From assembly GCF_019649055.1 (NCBI RefSeq), contig NW_026570342.1, positions 186,001 through 250,000 on the forward strand: a DNA stretch of 64,000 nucleotides. The letters are read 5' to 3'. Below the pieces are notes generated by a model. It was given only the letters and a program-made list of their open reading frames with translations, was not told where the DNA came from and ran no database searches. The translations under genes were made by a program, and so were the position numbers. Source of the DNA: Paramacrobiotus metropolitanus. Its lineage: Eukaryota > Tardigrada > Eutardigrada > Parachela > Macrobiotidae. This document shows, piece after piece, positions 1-12,192 of this stretch (position 1 is the stretch's first letter; each line of letters opens with the position of its first letter).

Positions 1-25
1 TTCCGTTGTGAATGCTTATTTGCAG

Positions 26-2429
26 AAATGAGCGCGGAGATTTTAGAGACGTTTGACGGCGCGAAGCCCGAGGATTTGGGACGGTTCAAGAATCTGCTGA
101 TCAAGTTATCTCTCTTCACACACGTAATGCAAACACCATACCGCATCTACAAATAATTCACTATTATAATAAAAAGGTGTAGACAAATTTCCTTTTTTTT
201 TCGGTTTACTTTTGCTGGTTATTTCGCTTGCTTTTGTAGTGATAATCTCACGTTGTTCTCGTATAAAGCTTCACGGTGATTACGCTACTTAAATTGCTGT
301 AGTATTTCTGTAATATTTTATCTTTTTAATTTCATCAAAACTCAGAAATTATGGTATGATTTTACTTAATTATGTACATTTTTCAAAAAGGTTTTCCCGG
401 TGTTTACAATTTGGTTTTCAAGTCGTTCTACATTTTTAAAATTTTTCCCCAGTTTTTAAATGTTGTTCTTAATGTTTCATGTCCCGTTTACATTTTTTTA
501 AAGCTGTTTTCGGTTTTGTTTAATTTGTTTCTTGACTTTTTTTTTTACTTTTTCCAGGTCGAATGTCGATCTATAGTTTTATTTGGAATTTTGTTGATTT
601 ATTTGCAGGTGGCGCGGTGTATTGTGTGGGTGGTGCAGTGCCTAAAAGGCTCCCTCGTGGCGCTGTGCAGTCACAACGAAGCGCGCGGCAAAGCGTCGAG
701 CAAAAGCGGTGATATGAAGAAATTGTTGGACGATTGGTGCGGGGAGTTTTGCGCGTTTCTGGAGATGCTGGGCGATCCGCTGGAGAAGCTGTGCAAGCGG
801 TTAGAGGAAATGATCAGCGGTCCCATCGACGTCCTCGGGACGCAATTCGCCCGCAATATGCGCACACGCCCGCCGCTCGGCCGCTTCGAACCACCGGACG
901 CCACGGTAAGAAAAATCAGCTGCTTTTACGCGCCTTAAATTCCGAACATTAATAATAATTAATATTAATTTGTTGAATTACGGGACAATCTTCGACCATA
1001 CAAATTTGAATGATATTTATTGTACACTCATTTTCTTATGTTCACAAAACTTCGGTAAAGCGAATTACGAACGGATTTCAGAGTAACGAATGAACTGGGA
1101 ATAGGAAACTGCGATATTTTATTACTTGCTGTGCATTTTGCCCGGGTAGTTCGGATCTTTGCTTGGCTTTCATTTTAATATCTGTTAATTTTATATTATG
1201 ATTTGGCGTGTTTTGTGAAATCCGGAAATAATACGTCGTAAATGTCATTTATAATTTGTTCTATGTGATAAATAATTTGTCAAAAATTTCTCACAGCTTT
1301 TTCCTTTTACATTGACGAATGTAAAAGGCAACGTGAACATCGTAGTACAGCGGGTTAAGTGGGATGGCGAGTTGCTGAAATAAATGTACATAAACTCATA
1401 GAACATTTATTGCCATTTTGATTAATGTAACTCACTGAGCTTTTTACGTTTTTGGAAGTAATTAATTGCCGGTCGTGATCTTAATATTCGGTTAGGAACC
1501 GGCGCTTTTGTTTTTGTTGCAAAAATTGTTTACTGATTATATTTTTATATTTATTACTGATTATATTTATTACTGATTATATATTTATGGATAAAATTAA
1601 TATTTTTTTTCGAGTTCAACGTATTTTTTAAAATTAATTGTAGTTAATTAATATAAATAAATATATATATAATATGATATATATATATACATATATATCA
1701 TATGATATAATTTAATTTGTACTGAGAAGCTCAGTTGTGCCGCTATAGTAATAATATTGTTCTGTCGTTCATCAGTCTGAAGTTTGAAGAATGTTTTCGA
1801 GGATCTGGAAATTCATTTTGTTAATTATCAACATAAATCAAACTCCGCACTTTTTTCCAAATTTTTATGTCAATTTTTTTTAATAATAGTTTACTTTGTA
1901 GTCGTACCGCACTATCAACAGTACTCAATTTCGCTCGATTTATTTATTGCAGTCGTCGGTTATTTTAATTGTTGATTAATCCGAAGTTTGTAGAAATTTG
2001 TCAAGAATTTAGAGATACATTTGTTTTTATAATCCATGCAGAATTTTATTGCGATTTTTGTTTAATAAGTAAGTTAGTGTTTACTTCACTAACTACAGTG
2101 CTCAATGTCGGTTGATTTAATTACGCAATAATTACTGATTAATCCGAAGTTTGAGGGATTTTTTCGAAACTCGGAGATGTGTTGTTAGCTGACTGCTTTC
2201 CCGTTTTTCGGTTGACTTTGTGTAAGAATGCTTTTTTTGGCAGTTGGACGACGTGGCGGTGCAGACGCAGGAGCGCATGGCCAACAGTTACCGCGCGTCC
2301 TTAGAAGAAATCAGTGTGAAGTTGCGGGACAGTGTGGCGGTGATCCGGCACTGCTGGGAGGACCTGGACACCACCGTCCACGCCAAGGCGGCGAAATCGA
2401 AAGCCAAGAACGCCGCCGCCAAATCCTAG
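26..2429 (+). CDS. Unidentified charged helical protein, 3' three exons (gene runs off the left edge)
   Basis: I read three exons: 26-123, about 558-905 and 2244-2429, ending at TAG. Each junction has GT..AG ends and the reading frames join at phase 0. The first exon follows a TTTGCAG acceptor and is open only in the frame that contains the ATG at 28. Three in-frame acceptors (after 557, 608 and 638) are possible for the middle exon; I favour the first because its pyrimidine tract is best. The encoded segment is rich in K, E and L and looks alpha-helical. The last exon has an amphipathic stretch (AVQTQERMANSYRASLEEIS) and a basic Ala/Lys tail. I recognise no family, signal peptide or membrane segment. 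Two decayed copies of the last exon lie at 7741-7898 and 42238-42395, so the locus was duplicated and this copy is the intact one. Confidence 0.6.
1652..1712. repeat. AT dinucleotide-rich microsatellite in intron
   Basis: A run of imperfect TA/ATAT repeats, partly palindromic, lies inside the last intron (906-2243) of the first gene. The rest of that intron is AT-rich and I see no gene in it. Confidence 0.7.
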
Positions 2430-5400
2430 TTCCTCTTTGACGCTTTTTGTTGGCTCTCTTTCCCTCTTTTTGACGCCTGCATGTGGAGCGGTGGAGTGCT
2501 TGACGAATGCTTGTTTTTACCTGTTTGAAAGGCGAATGGTCCCTGTTTTTCTACGCCTGCTCACTGCCGAGAGATTGGTCTTGTTGTGGCTGGTTGATGT
2601 TTTTATCCCCATTGATTTTGATAGTTTTCGCGGCTGGTTGGTTTTTTTTTAACGGGAGACTTCAGATTTGGTCGTGTTGCGACACAGTTGTGTCGATTTT
2701 GGGTGAATGCAGATGGATGTTTACTGTGCTTAAAGGCGGCATTCTTTACGCTGTCGGATGCGGCATTTCTGCTGTTTGTATTTCGAGAATTTTTCCAGGT
2801 CACCGGCAGGAAAGTCAAGACAAAAATTTGAAATAATTTAACTTAGTAGGTTGCATGATAAAATTATAAACTAAATAAATTACGTTGCAAGGTTGAATTA
2901 GAAATTAAATTACCTTGCAAGACAAAATTATGCATAAACTAAATAAATTTAATTACGTTTGCAGACAAATTTGTAACCTAAATAAAATAAATTACGTTGC
3001 AAGGGAAAATTATAACTGAATAAATTAAATTTCGTTGCCAGACAAATTACAAATTAAATTTAAATTACAAGACTAAATCCTAAATTAATTAAATTAAATT
3101 ACGTTGCAAGACACATTTACAAACGAAATAAATTAAATTGCATTGCAAGACTAATTCAAAATTAATTAATTTAATTGGGTTGCAAGCTAGTACGAGTAGC
3201 AGAACCATCAAAAAGGGGCGTTACAGATGAGCGCAGCAAAGCCCTACTACGTTAATGAGTGCAGATGTACCGAGTAGTACAAAGCGTAACGCAGAGTAGG
3301 CTTCCTGCTGATATGTATGTCGCCATTTTCCCAGAGAGAAGAATTTGTTCACATTTTTTTGGTGCTGATTTACCGTAACTAAACTGCGAATTTCCTCGTT
3401 TAGGTTGTAGTTCGAATTCGTTCCAGTATTGCCCTTGTTGTCCAAATATGAATATTTCACGTGAACTTATTAATTATTGTCGACGTGTATTTGCTTCTTT
3501 ATTAAATCTTTGATGTTTTTGGCTTCGTTAATACGAGCGATTTCTTATTTGTCGACAGCAGACAGACAGTATGTTTCAGTTAAACAATAATTTGTCCCTC
3601 TGTTTGGGGAAGAGGACTTTTAAAAAAATTTCGTACTTGATTTGCACCACTGTGCTGTGCTGCAGATTAATTATTGAGCCTACCTTCTGGTTAAACAAAT
3701 TAAGATATTTTACCAATCACAATACCGCTAAAAATAGTGTTGACGTGGAGCTGTCGTAGTAAAGCGGCTTCGTGCAGGGCCTCTGGCAATTCGTTAATTT
3801 CGATAGCTTTCGAGCCTGTCGTTAAGATTCAGCTGGTGCTTGTAAATTTTTTCCCTGTTTGCGCTTGCAGTTAGCCGGTTTAAACTGAACTGTGATACTC
3901 GTTCTCCTAAATAATATAGAGATCCTGCTGGTTTATCAGTCCGGATTGCCTATTATCTCTTTATAGAACCTTAAATTCTAAGGACTCAAACCTGAAATAC
4001 TTGGAACCTAAAATTCTTACAACTTAAAATTCTTAGTTTTATTTTTAGAACGTTAGTTCGGTTTCGGGCAATTGATCTCACCGCGGCATTTCGCCTGTCG
4101 GTTGAAGGTGATAAAGGTAAAAGCTGTCGAAATCTGATTTCACATGGTGATAACACAACGGTGGGCATCAGTTGCTGGTGTATGCTGTTTTCGGCAGGAT
4201 AAACGTAAAATTTCTTCTAGAAACGATCAGTTTACAGATAAAATGGGTAGAAGCTTTCGGTCCTTCCACTTTTTTTGTGCCTAAAAGCTTAAAAGCGAGC
4301 CGAGAAAAAGCTGTCCAGGAAGAAAAAAAAATCGTAATTGGACCGTACTTATGTGACTTTCGTCCATACGCAACAAGATTGTCCTTCCTGCGTCTGTTCA
4401 GTAATAGACTAACCAGTTTTTGCGCTCACATTTTCAATGTCCTCGTGCTTTCCGCACTACTCACATTCTAAAAACACAAATTCGCCGTTGATGAACGCAC
4501 AGACAGCCACTTAACTAGTGAGGCAGATTTGCAAAGGTCACGAGTGAATGCTTGCCGCGACGACGAAGGGAAAATGCTAATAAAGAACATTCATGTTGCC
4601 GGCTGAAGGTTGCATAGTGGTTTTAGCAAAGATAAACAATGCGCTTGTCGAATAACGAATTCAACATTATTTTTTATTACGTTGTTATTGGTACAGTGTA
4701 CATGTGTCGTTGATTGTAATACTGATCGCGGCTAGGCGTTGGTGTGTAGCGTTCGTCTCTGCACCTACCGTGGACTCCGTGGACTGGGATAAAATTCCAT
4801 GGCATTATGTGATACCCTACAATGACTCAACGGCTGCTTTTGCTAGTTCCTGAAAAGGCCCCAGGAAAAATTGGAAAAATAACCGAAACCGAGGAAACCG
4901 GTTTTGTAGGCGAAAACTGCTGATGAGGTGCACGTTTGTTTTTTTATAGTTGCTGTTAGTGGCAAGTGTATACTGTTAATACGCCGCGTAACAGTATATT
5001 TGCAAGCTTGATACAACGCTGGAAAAACGCTTACAAAGATTTCTGAAGGAGACGCATACGAGCGAGTATCGAAAGCCGGCCTGAAGATAAAATTGAACGA
5101 TATGAAACAGAGCGTCCTATAAACAGTGGCATTAGGGTATAATCACGGTCAGCGAACACAACAATCAAGTTGACCGTTGCCTCTTTATTTAGACATTTCC
5201 GGTTATGTAACTGTGCCTCTAAAATTTCATAGCCCTTAAACGCTACTTGACAGACTACCGTTAAGCACATTATCCTTTTTTGGACTTTCCTACTTACAAC
5301 GGCCTTGTGAACAGCTTTGTACGGTTTTTCATGGGAGTTTTGCTAAATTCACGCTCTTCGCTGTTGATTGCTCCATAAGGATGGCATTTCTCCGATTTGT

Positions 5401-6660
5401 GATTGCGCAAAAATTCGATTATGTAATGGGACAAGTGGGAGTGAAAACGGAATTTCCGAGTAAAAGCGTTTCTTCTGTACGAGTAGCAAATGCGAGAGCG
5501 AGCAGCTCAGGCCTCGGGAAACGGACTTCTGGAGCAGTCGCTCGCTGTAACATTTCAAATCTTTTTGCACACGACTGATGCCAGCTTATACAAGCGAACG
5601 AAATATTTAGTTTGTACGAGCAATATAAGGACGATGCTGCAGTCGGCGCACGATCATTCCAGATATCAGAAACGGGAGAACTGTGGAAGTGGTGGCACAC
5701 GGTGTTTTGATAACTGGCAAGCAAACGGAATTCAACTTTAAGGGAACGGTTAATACTTCTCAACGATTGATCATTTTACTGCTTCTACTCACATCATATC
5801 TACTGAATATACAGAGTACGTATGCAGATTGAAGCTGGATACATTTAATTAACCGGTTGTCATTTGTGTCGTGGTTACACGAAGCGCTGGTCGCAAATAA
5901 ACTGAAAATTACGAAAACATGTGCTGTACTGTCCAGATTGTATTTTTTCTAAAATAATGTCTTTAAAACCAGATAACTAGATTTATTTTCAGATAGTTCT
6001 GATAAAAACTACCGTAATGAGGATCCGTGAAGCAACTGCCTGTAAATTTTTTGTTTTCTCCGGAAATTTAAAAACGTGGATGATGTTCGATGAGGCTTTT
6101 TAAAAAAATGACTGAAAACTGATTCTGTTGTTGAGAGATAATGAAATATCCATCGAACGGCGCCGCTCTACGTAGGAAGAGAAACATACATTCGCTCTGG
6201 TCATTGACAAAAATTTTGTTTTTGTGAATAAACGAAGCCGGTCGACGTTATTTCGTGTTAATGAATGGATACTTCCCAGTGCAAGCCGATCAAGCACATT
6301 CAGAAAAACACCAGCTGTTTGTTGTGTGTGTGCGTTAACGTGCCCTTGCGGCAATTTCCGTCCCAGTTGCAGCGTGGTCACAGCGGAATGTTCTTAACGG
6401 GCACCATGAGTCATACACTCCGTCCATTACTTGACAAAAATCAAGAACACTCTGCAGTTTCAGCGTGCGTCCACACGAGGAAGTAAAAGTGTTACGCTTC
6501 TCATTAAATTCAAGAAAGACCCGAAACATCTGTCACTCATTTTTGTTTGTTTCTCCATCGAATGACAATTTCCACAAACTGTTTGTTACTTACGTTCTTA
6601 TGTTTTTCCAAAATATTTTTGTAACCAAACATCGTGCCTTCGGCAGTATTTTCGCCATAT
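2430..6660. other. Non-coding spacer of duplication unit A
   Basis: No convincing gene here; the short open frames are not supported. The stretch is the 3' flank of the first gene and the upstream region of the peptide gene. Blocks are shared, diverged but collinear, with other parts of the window: about 2440-2690 with 42410-42620, 4480-4690 with 13500-13720 and 43980-44200, and 6260-6540 with 14590-14910. These blocks define an ancient segmental duplication. Confidence 0.6.
2840..3190. repeat. Degenerate AT-rich minisatellite
   Basis: About seven imperfect copies of a unit of roughly 50 bp. Each holds a core like ACGTTGCAAGACAAA followed by AAATTAAATT-type sequence. The copies have drifted in length and sequence. 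It lies in the spacer downstream of the first gene and has no coding potential. Confidence 0.6.
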
Positions 6661-6666
6661 GCGATG

Positions 6667-6674
6667 TATAAAAG
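6667..6674 (+). promoter_or_regulatory. TATA box of secreted peptide gene, copy A
   Basis: TATAAAAG lies 127 bp upstream of the peptide start codon. The equivalent box (TATAAAAT) is kept in copy B at 15036-15043, which supports a real core promoter. The start site is inferred, not seen. Confidence 0.6.
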
Positions 6675-6793
6675 CGGCCTTTTTGGTTTCTATTGAGCGT
6701 ACTAAAAACAAACTTCCTTCTTTACAAAGAATTCTTCCGGCAACAGTGCTTTTTCTGTAACCTGTTAAGGGTCGCTGCGACAACTCATTCACG

Positions 6794-7112
6794 ATGAAAT
6801 TCTTGTCCTTCTCCATGCTGCTGGTCGTCCTGGTGGTTATTGCTGCGGTAGGTGACCTTACTTATTTTCGCTACAATATAGTCGCTTTAGAAAGGATTTC
6901 GACGATCGAATAAGGTTTAATTAGGAATTAAAATTTAACAAAATTTGTCTGATTATTAGATGGTGATGCCGGGTCAGGCCGGTGATGTGAAGGTGGGTGA
7001 CAAATGCAGCAACAAGAAGCCCTGTCCCAGCGGACAGCAGTGCCAGCTGTCGCACGGCTCCAGCACCGATGGACGCTGCAAGAAGTCCCACTTGGGACCG
7101 GCGCGCAAGTAA
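6794..7112 (+). CDS. Small secreted cysteine-rich peptide, copy A (2 exons)
   Basis: Exons 6794-6847 and 6960-7112 are joined by a 112-bp GT..AG intron at phase 0 and encode 68 residues. The first exon is essentially a signal peptide (MKFLSFSMLLVVLVVIAA). The mature part is small, basic and glycine-rich with four cysteines, in segments such as KVGDKCSNKKPCPSGQQC and STDGRCKK. Four cysteines suggest two disulfides. The role is unknown; secreted signalling, defence or cuticle roles are all open. I chose the first ATG because it follows the TATA box and starts the hydrophobic core. A diverged paralog lies at 15929-16335 with the same intron position, so the pair arose by segmental duplication. 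I do not assign it to a toxin family. Confidence 0.75.
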
Positions 7113-7740
7113 GCCCGTTTGCAGCAACCCGGCTGCTGTTGTGCACGGAGCGTCTCGGCACAGTAGCAGATCTTCCCCATGAACCGATGCTGAATAAGAA
7201 TGGATATACGGTACCTACTTTGTATTACCTGCTTCGTTTGATTGAACCGAATCAGTAGAATTAAGAAGCTTTGCCGTATCCAGTGCGAACAACAAAATTA
7301 GTCAATGTTCCGTGTTAGATACATTCGATTTGTCTGTACAAACTTTCGTTGTATATGTATAGCTTGCTTGACTCTGGACGATAAAGATGGCTGATCTGCA
7401 GTTGTCTGAAGACACAACATGAGTCGATAGAGCGAAATAAAGACAACACAACGCGAAACACATGTTGCATGATTTGCGGTCCGGAAAGCACTGCAGCGCT
7501 GCATTGCGGAAATAAATAGCGCACGAAATGCTAGGCATCCCATAAAGATAAATTTGTGCGAATAAGAAGAACGTAGTATTACACTCTACAGATAATAAAA
7601 AAAACAGTGGGAAGCAAGTAGCGCCAGGGTAGCGCTAGTTGCTGATCCAGTACGTTATAAATACTGATTTCCGTTGTTTCTGCAACTTTGCAGTATCCAT
7701 TTGCAAGTGCAATATCCATTTCGTAACTATTTTGGCAGCT
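7113..7740. other. Non-coding spacer, start of duplication unit B
   Basis: No gene seen. From about 7300 the sequence is homologous to 41790-42240: both share blocks like TCTGGACGATAAA and GAGCGAAATAA in the same order, leading into the relic exon that follows. Confidence 0.55.
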
Positions 7741-7898
7741 GGGCGACGAGAGAGCAGCTCGTAGCCAGCAGCTATCGCGTTTTGTTGGAGGAGATTATGC
7801 AGCAGAACGACGGTGTGGCCGTTAACCGGCACATGTTTGGAGGAACTCGACACGACTGTGAACGCCAGGCCGCCAAGAGCAGAGCCAAGAACGGGTGA
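7741..7898 (+). pseudogene. Decayed copy of the last exon of the first gene (unit B)
   Basis: The DNA aligns with 2244-2429, beginning after a GGCAG acceptor-like site and ending in a basic tail (AKSRAKNG, then a stop). Internal deletions shift the frame and destroy the central helix, so no equivalent protein can be made. No other exon of this gene copy is next to it. Confidence 0.65.
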
Positions 7899-8215
7899 AT
7901 GCCGAATCGGAATCGCTGAAACTACACATAAGCATAAGCGAAGATTCTTCAAATAAGCAAAGATTTTTTGTGTATGTTCATAAAACGCGGGATCTTCGTC
8001 GGTCACACACTTGCACCAATTTAACAATTATGGAATTCTTTTCTGAAAATAAATAGGATAAAAAAATAAATCTTTATGCGTAGCCAGCAGCATTTCGATA
8101 TCAGAAAAATATATTACGGTTCGTAACAGTCAGTTCTGCGCACACCATATAGACTGATCTACCTGCAATCCTGTGAACGGTACTGTAATACTCGTGATTA
8201 CTCCATAATTTGGCC

Positions 8216-9452
8216 TAGAGGTGGCAAACCGTATAAAATTTCGTACGGTTACGTACGGTCCAGTCATATCGGTTTACGACTACGGTACCATTACGGCATC
8301 CGTTTTCTATGGCTCTACGGTTACGGTAGTGCTAATTTCTGACCCATTACGGCAAAGTACGGTAAACTACGGCACATTCATTTTAAATTCCATTTCACAA
8401 ATAGCAGATCGTCCACGGTATATGAATCAAGACTTGTACGTCGACTATTCACAACGTGACCACTTTGGCTGAAAAGCCTCTCTGCTGCAGTGCTACTTGT
8501 TGGAACTGTTAAAGTAGAGCAGCGACTGGAAACGTAATGCAGCAACTAGAAACCAGGATACGTTGTCAACTGAAGTCGCTGCGGCTGCACGGTGTGACCG
8601 ACACTGCGACACTGCTTTGTTTTGTAACTGCTTACTTCAGGCGGTCATTATTGAAACCAGACTTGGACCACCTTTGCTTTTTCCACCCTCCACTCACCCC
8701 ACCTAACCCCACAAATTCTCCACTCCACCCCGCCCCACAACGCTAAAAAAATGGCCCACCTCCGCCCACCAACGATAAATGTTTCCACTGTCCACCCGCC
8801 CGCCCACTGGCTTCCCAAAATTTTTTCGTCAGTTGTTATTGTGCGTTTTGGCTCGTGTTGCACTTCAAAAGTATTACAGGAAGCACGTGATTAAAAACTA
8901 TTTAATTTTTCACGTGCCAGGCCAGTGAGGCCACCAAAAATGACACTGATGTCAGTGAATCCGCGCAGAGCGCGGAACTTTTTTTCGATTTTTGGCTGAA
9001 AAACAATATTTTTTGAAGCGGCGGCCCCGTTTTCCTCCCACTTTTGGGATTTTTCCCGCCTCCACCCACGCTCGCATTTTCCACCCCGCCACGGCCCACC
9101 TGCTTCAAACTTTCCACCCACCTCCGCCCTCCAAAAAAGGTGGAGGTGGGCGGAAAAGGTGGGATTTTTCCCACTCCACCAAAAAGGTGGCCCAAGTCTG
9201 ATTTAAACAGAATTGCGCAGTGCGTGTTAATACAGTAACTGCGATTAAGATAATTTCATGAAAATTTATTTTTTATTGCGATTACCGTAATTGTCGTAAC
9301 AATATCTTTCCGGTTACGGTTTTGCCGTACCTTCATTGCTTACGGGTACGTACGGCAACTTTTTTACCGTAATCATTCTTTATACGGATCCTTACGGTTG
9401 GACCGTACCGTATACCGTATACGGTGGTACCGGGTACGGTTTGCCACCTCTA
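8216..9452. mobile_element. Non-autonomous hAT-type transposon with TACGGT iterons
   Basis: The ends are inverted repeats (TAGAGGTGGCAAACCGTA at the left, its complement at the right). The left flank AATTTGGC and right flank AATTTTGG are a near 8-bp target duplication, as for hAT. Both arms are packed with the hexamer TACGGT or its complement. A second element is nested at 8658-9200, leaving about 690 bp of its own. It encodes no transposase. Confidence 0.75.
8658..9200. mobile_element. Nested hAT-type MITE, CCACC-rich
   Basis: Inverted ends CAGACTTGG..CCAAGTCTG are flanked by ATTGAAAC and ATTTAAAC, an 8-bp target duplication with one mismatch. The interior is rich in CCACC/GGTGG motifs. It has no coding potential and lies inside the older hAT element at 8216-9452. 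Confidence 0.7.
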
Positions 9453-11949
9453 AATTTTGGCCACGCAGTGAGTTTATGATATTTTTATGCGTAATTTGCA
9501 ATTTTCTGTATGGTGTGTATCGAAATTGCAATTTCCCAACCCGACAGTATTATGTAGCGGGGTGATTCAGTGGAGCAGTGGAGGAAATGCACAAACACAC
9601 TGCATATCGGTGGCAGAATTGCCAATCGCAATGTCTGGTTTGGGCAGAACTAAAGGTAAGTTAGACTTTGACTTATATTGTTTTTGCAAACTCGGTAAAT
9701 TTTGAATAATTTCAGCTGATGCATGTTCTCATCAACAACATTATTAGGTCCGATTTTATTTTTATAGTCTTGCAGCCGATGACGCTGTCATCGGGATACT
9801 ATACTTTTAAAATCAACTTGACCTTTCGTATGGAATGAATCTGATGGCTTTTTTTATTTATAAAATCTGATGGCTTTCCTCATTTTACGGCACGGAGCAA
9901 GATATTTTATGTAATATGTTACCGGTATAATATACGGAGGCGGGCTATTCTTCGAAGTGGTGTCGACCGTAGTGCAAGGGCGTATTGGTAATTTGACTAG
10001 TTGCGGGAATTTCGGTATTTTAACCAGATAAAACGCACTGTATTAATTTTGTTATTGCATTAAAACGATTTTTTAAAAATAATTATAATAAATTCCGTAC
10101 CGATTAATTTATGGAGTGTACAGCCATAATTAGCGTAATAGTATGTGGATCAATTATAAAAAAATTTGAGCGGATATGATCATTTGCGGGTTAACCCGTT
10201 GACGGGCATTGGCGTCATGACGCAACATGGTCTTCTGAATTTTTTTGCCAATGACTGGGAACAGTTAATGAATATCAATTAGCATAATTAGCAATAAGGG
10301 ACTTTAAAGCAGCAGTTAAAACATAATTCAAACTTATATCTCAGGTTAATTACAAATGACCGTTGCCCGAAAATGGCTAATTTCGGAGTTTTCAAGCTCT
10401 CGTAGATCTTGCTAATTAACTAATTAGTGGATGAATAATTAAACCAGAGATAAATCAACAAGGGACAACTAACAACGTTCTATCCAAAATCGATTAACAC
10501 AGGTCTTGTAAGTTGAACAGTAGAAGTCCACAGTCCGTCAAAAACTTGTGTTGCCTGCCAACACCATTGCCCATGAAGGGTCTCAGATACACGGGCGGGT
10601 GCAACTTCGACTCTTTCTCTTTATCACATAATCAGATCAAGTTACTGTCCGTTCGTACGCAAAACATGCGCCAGGCGATTCTGTTGGTCGGAAGCTGGCA
10701 AAAAACGCTTTTGCGTATCAACACCCCGGGCGGTCGGCGAAAACTAAAATCGCCTCTAAATTAGTCTGCTTCAGGAAAACAGAACGCAGGTAAACCGAAC
10801 ATGGTAGTCCTGATTGTAATTCTACCGTCGTTGCAATAAAACTAAACGGCGGCACAACACCAGTTACACCACGCGCTTTGCCGCGTTTCCACATATGTAC
10901 GAGCATCGTTTGGCCGTAAGCTAGGCGAGAGCTGCACAGCTTTTCAGAAACATGAATTTTGTGTGATCAGTCTCGGGCGGTTGAAAAGTACAGTAATTGC
11001 ACACCCACGCGTGCACATAGGGGATCTTGACCTTTGCGGCAGCCGTGGCTAGTTTCTTCCGGTCGCTATTGCGCTCCAGAAGGTGCTAGTGATCAATGAA
11101 CGCTAATATCTCATTTTGCGTGAATGAACACTGCAGCTGGCCTATCAGCGCCGCTTTTTAGATAATGGCCCTTGCAGCCACACCAAGGAAAAATGCAAGC
11201 GCGCGCAATGCGGGCAGTATAAAGGCGGCTAGGCGTGCCAGACATACAGGAAATGCAATGTTAAACTTCAAAAATTATGCTTCGTGCAGTCTCGTATGAA
11301 AGTATAATGAAAGTTAAGGAAGAGAAATGTCGTTAGCATCGCTTATTTTCTGTATTCCATCTGTTAATAGTGGTCAAAATACATGGCAACGGGATTTGAT
11401 AGTTTTTAATTTTTTGCTGACCAGTGGTCAACTTGTTAACCACTTCTATGCTCTTGTTTTGAAGTGCTTTTTTTGTACTATTTAATAAAATTATTGCTTT
11501 TATGTAATTCCTGTTCGTCTGATTATCACAAAATTAAACGTTTTTAAGCTGTAAACCGTTCATGGCATTGGCGTTAGCAAACACCATAGTCACCACGGCT
11601 GACCTATGGTCAGCACACGCTTACAAAAAATTCCCTTTCAAAATTGATTTTTTTTCATCTGGAAATCCCGATTTTCAAAATGAAACTCGCACTCCTTCGG
11701 GTACCGCCCGCTGGAGGGTTAATGTGCTCAAAGTTAAAATCGAAGAAATTAAATTTCTTAAATTTTTCATAAGGCAATAATACATGGAGTACAGATAAGC
11801 AGTAATGATCAATTTAATAATATGAAAACTAATTAAATAATGTAACGGAAATACTTAAAAGTAAATGAAAAACAGTATAATAAAAAATAAAAAGTAATTA
11901 TTTATGCATTTCTCGCGAAATGTGTCTAGCGACGGTTGTTGGTGTGTAG
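9453..11949. other. Non-coding, partly duplicated sequence
   Basis: No gene recognised. From 9453 to about 10100 it is homologous and collinear with 42640-43290 (shared blocks such as CAAACTCGGTAAATTTTGA and CAACATTATTAGGT). From 10100 to 11949 I see only low-complexity AT-rich sequence and short unsupported frames. Confidence 0.5.
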
Positions 11950-12192
11950 AAAGTGTGGATCGAAGTGGTCCGCGCGGAGATGGTGGCGTACTTTTCCTGC
12001 GTGACGTTGGCAGCCACCTACGGGCGTTGAAATCCACTGGTCAGCAGTCGCCCGCTGAAAGGCCAGTTGTTGGATCATGTGCCGGCCAATCAGTTGAATA
12101 GCATCGTGGAGGCGCCCGCGGAACTCAGTAAGGCGCTGTCCGAGTATTTCGACGTCTGCAAAACCGCCATGACCCTGCCCAACTCCGCGAAG
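11950..12192 (+). pseudogene. Relic coding exon with an in-frame stop
   Basis: An 81-codon frame ends at a plausible donor (AAG|GTCCGT). It has protein-like, helical composition, for example LNSIVEAPAELSKALSEYF. One in-frame TGA interrupts it about a third of the way in. No partner exon is found nearby. Its style resembles the first gene, so it may copy an exon that lies left of this window; that is inference. Confidence 0.45.

Noticed and set aside
372-557. Long hydrophobic Phe-rich open frame ahead of the second exon of the first gene
   Set aside because: It is T-rich intron sequence that happens to be open; it ends in a good pyrimidine tract and acceptor, so I treat it as intron.
8992-9238. 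Pro/Lys-rich open frames on both strands
   Set aside because: They lie in the CCACC-rich interior of a MITE; composition explains them.
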